DNA from: Bacteroidota bacterium
GTDB taxonomy: Bacteria > Bacteroidota > Bacteroidia > Flavobacteriales_F > PHOS-HE28
Assembly: GCA_023418095.1 (NCBI GenBank)
Contig: JAEZDL010000108.1
Location: 1-24,532 of the forward strand
DNA length: 24,532 bases
Direction of reading: 5' to 3'
In this document: piece after piece, positions 23,555-24,532 of the stretch
Position numbering within the stretch: position 1 is the first letter of the stretch
Layout: every line of letters begins with the position of its first letter
Translations under genes and position numbers: made by a program
The notes under the pieces: model-generated
The model's database searches: none
Seen by the model: only the letters and a program-made list of their open reading frames with translations
Told to the model about the DNA's origin: nothing

Positions 23555-23562
23555 CAAATATA
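23555..23562 (-). promoter_or_regulatory. -7 box of the PorG-like gene
   Basis: Minus-strand TATATTTG, a perfect TAnnTTTG match, 27 bases before the ATG at 23525-23527. Confidence 0.65.
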
Positions 23563-23667
23563 GAGGGTTTCAATTTCCCGGCATAGTGGAAAGTACGGCC
23601 GGTTCCTTCCAGAAGACAGCGCCAGGCACCGATGGTTGCCTCGCAAGCCGCATCAACATTGAAAAAG

Positions 23668-24201
23668 TCAAAGCTCGCGCCCGGCGAACCACCAGAGCAC
23701 GATCCCTGCACAAACGGAAACGTTCAGGGAATGTTTACTGCCGAACTGCGGGATCACGATGCACCGATCGGCGAATGTGACCACCTCCTCCGAAACCCCT
23801 GAAAGCTCATTGCCCAGCACCAGGGCCAGCGGCCGATCGAATTCCACCGTGTCCTGTTGAATGGGCAGGGCTGCTTCGGTCTGCTCGATCGCGATCACCA
23901 CATGGCCCTGCGCTTTCAACCCTTCGAGACAGCCGGTCACTTTTTCGTGGTGTTGCCAGGGTACCGAAGCGGTGGCGCCCAATGCCGTCTTCTCGATCTC
24001 GCGGTGGGGCGGACAAGGCGTGAAACCGCACAGATGGACCGCCTCAATGCCGAAGGAATCCGCCGAGCGGAAGATCGAACCCACATTGTGCCTGCTCCTT
24101 ACATCATCGAGCACCACCACCACCTTTCTGCGTGGCCGGTAGGCATGCGGGGCCACCCGATCGAGCTCGGCCATGGTCAACTTGCGATCGTGGAGGGGCA
24201 T
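23668..24201 (-). CDS. TrmH/SpoU-family RNA 2'-O-methyltransferase
   Basis: 177 residues, the compact SPOUT size without an N-terminal RNA-binding extension. Motif 1: VVLDDVRSRHNVGSIFRSADSFGIE (near 29-53, Asn and Arg catalytic). Motif 2: PLALVLGNELSGVSEEV (near 122-138). Motif 3: IVIPQFGSKHSLNVSVCAGIVLW, forming the trefoil knot and SAM pocket. It methylates a ribose 2'-OH in tRNA or rRNA; the exact target cannot be told from sequence. MPLHDRKLTMAELDRVAPHA is one start; the second Met (24172-24174) is an alternative. Its promoter box lies about 100 bp upstream, leaving a long purine/pyrimidine-skewed leader. It is divergent from mutS. Confidence 0.9.
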   Translation of the reverse strand: MPLHDRKLTMAELDRVAPHAYRPRRKVVVVLDDVRSRHNVGSIFRSADSFGIEAVHLCGFTPCPPHREIEKTALGATASVPWQHHEKVTGCLEGLKAQGHVVIAIEQTEAALPIQQDTVEFDRPLALVLGNELSGVSEEVVTFADRCIVIPQFGSKHSLNVSVCAGIVLWWFAGREL

Positions 24202-24263
24202 GGGTGTTGGAAAAATGTGAAGAAGGGATGGAGGGGGAAAGGGAAAACTGCGGAAGGGAGCAA

Positions 24264-24271
24264 TACCTTGG
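24264..24271 (+). promoter_or_regulatory. Possible -7 box of mutS
   Basis: TACCTTGG, one mismatch from TAnnTTTG, 49 bases before the mutS ATG. It overlaps the leader of the divergent methyltransferase gene. Confidence 0.35.
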
Positions 24272-24298
24272 CGGTGGGGAAAAAGGTGCGGAAAGAGG

Positions 24299-24306
24299 CA
24301 AAATTA
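24299..24306 (-). promoter_or_regulatory. -7 box of the TrmH-family gene
   Basis: Minus-strand TAATTTTG, a perfect TAnnTTTG match, 97 bases before the ATG at 24199-24201. The leader on the minus strand is a C/T-rich run (GGGAAAAGGG-type on the plus strand, 24215-24298) and could be structured or purely low-complexity. Confidence 0.6.
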
Positions 24307-24320
24307 GGCGCACCGGAACG

Positions 24321-24532
24321 ATGGCGAACGAGAAGCAGGCCACCACGCCGCTGATGCGGCAATACGAGCGGATCAAAGGGCAGTATCCTGATGCGGTGCT
24401 GTTGTTCCGTGTGGGCGATTTCTATGAAACCTTCGGCGGGGATGCGATCACCGCATCGCGCGTATTGGGGATCACGCTCACCCGGCGCAACAACGGTGGC
24501 AGCGACATCGAACTGGCCGGGTTCCCCCATCA
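24321..24532 (+). CDS. mutS: DNA mismatch repair protein MutS, 5' end only
   Basis: 70 codons to the window edge: MANEKQATTPLMRQYERIKGQ, then YPDAVLLFRVGDFYETFGGDA and ASRVLGITLTRRNNG. The Phe-Tyr-Glu of GDFYETF is the mismatch-contacting motif of MutS domain I, which tells it apart from MutS2-type proteins. It recognises base mismatches and recruits MutL. The rest of the gene lies outside the window. The start at 24321 is the first ATG and agrees with the family's N-terminus. Confidence 0.92.
   Translation, partial: MANEKQATTPLMRQYERIKGQYPDAVLLFRVGDFYETFGGDAITASRVLGITLTRRNNGGSDIELAGFPH

Noticed and set aside
1..24532. CRISPR arrays, tRNA or rRNA genes, transposases, prophage or toxin-antitoxin pairs
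   Set aside because: Looked for regularly spaced repeats, tRNA-like cloverleaves and the relevant protein families by eye; none seen.

Overview
The window reads as chromosomal housekeeping DNA from a fairly GC-rich member of the Bacteroidota, most likely a Flavobacteriales-type lineage. The reasons are: secreted proteins with type IX secretion (T9SS) C-terminal sorting domains of both type A and type B; a PorG/DUF6089-like barrel, a DUF4290 protein next to murA, an S46 dipeptidyl-peptidase and a DUF6438 lipoprotein; a DnaJ with only one zinc centre; and recurrent Bacteroidota -7 promoter boxes (TAnnTTTG) a few to about 100 bases before start codons, with few Shine-Dalgarno sequences. No tRNA, rRNA, CRISPR array, transposase, prophage or defence island was recognised.

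Layout. 1-1379 (-): 5' part of purL, followed by a 310-bp gap with a long inverted repeat. 1691-2800 (+): secreted choice-of-anchor-L protein with a T9SS tail. 2919-5130 (+): DUF4290 protein and murA. 5146-5258: first copy of a structured repeat. 5315-5890 (+): TlpA-type thioredoxin. 6014-6190 (+): a 58-residue membrane or secreted peptide. 6365-8076 (+): grpE-dnaJ. 8117-9610 (-): SprB-repeat T9SS type B protein. 9838-10895 (+): two tandem paralogous secreted proteins. 10900-12267 (-): purB. 12355-13179 (+): EI24/CysZ-like membrane protein. 13225-15447 (-): S46 peptidase. 15551-16141 (-): DUF6438 lipoprotein. 16211-16313: second copy of the structured repeat. 16367-19039 (+): alaS. 19099-19554 (-): small membrane protein. 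19725-20231 (+): folK. 20399-22108 (+): OmpA/TPR lipoprotein. 22161-22543: apparently empty. 22544-23527 (-): PorG-like barrel. 23668-24201 (-): TrmH-family methyltransferase. 24321-end (+): 5' end of mutS.

Functional themes are purine synthesis (purL, purB), the Hsp70 co-chaperone pair (grpE, dnaJ), cell wall and folate (murA, folK), translation and repair (alaS, trmH-like, mutS), and an envelope/secretion set (T9SS cargo proteins, PorG-like barrel, lipoproteins, S46 peptidase). Most genes look singly transcribed or in pairs; grpE-dnaJ is the only overlapping operon.

The strongest non-routine signals are not genes. (1) A 69-bp double-hairpin palindromic element sits in frame inside alaS and adds 23 codons. 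(2) A roughly 105-bp element occurs twice in the same orientation, with conserved shoulders and variable hairpin tips; it looks like a structured RNA or REP-like repeat. (3) A 25-bp inverted repeat lies between purL and the next gene. (4) GATC is strongly over-represented in most of the window but not in purL. I did not find a convincing new multi-gene system.
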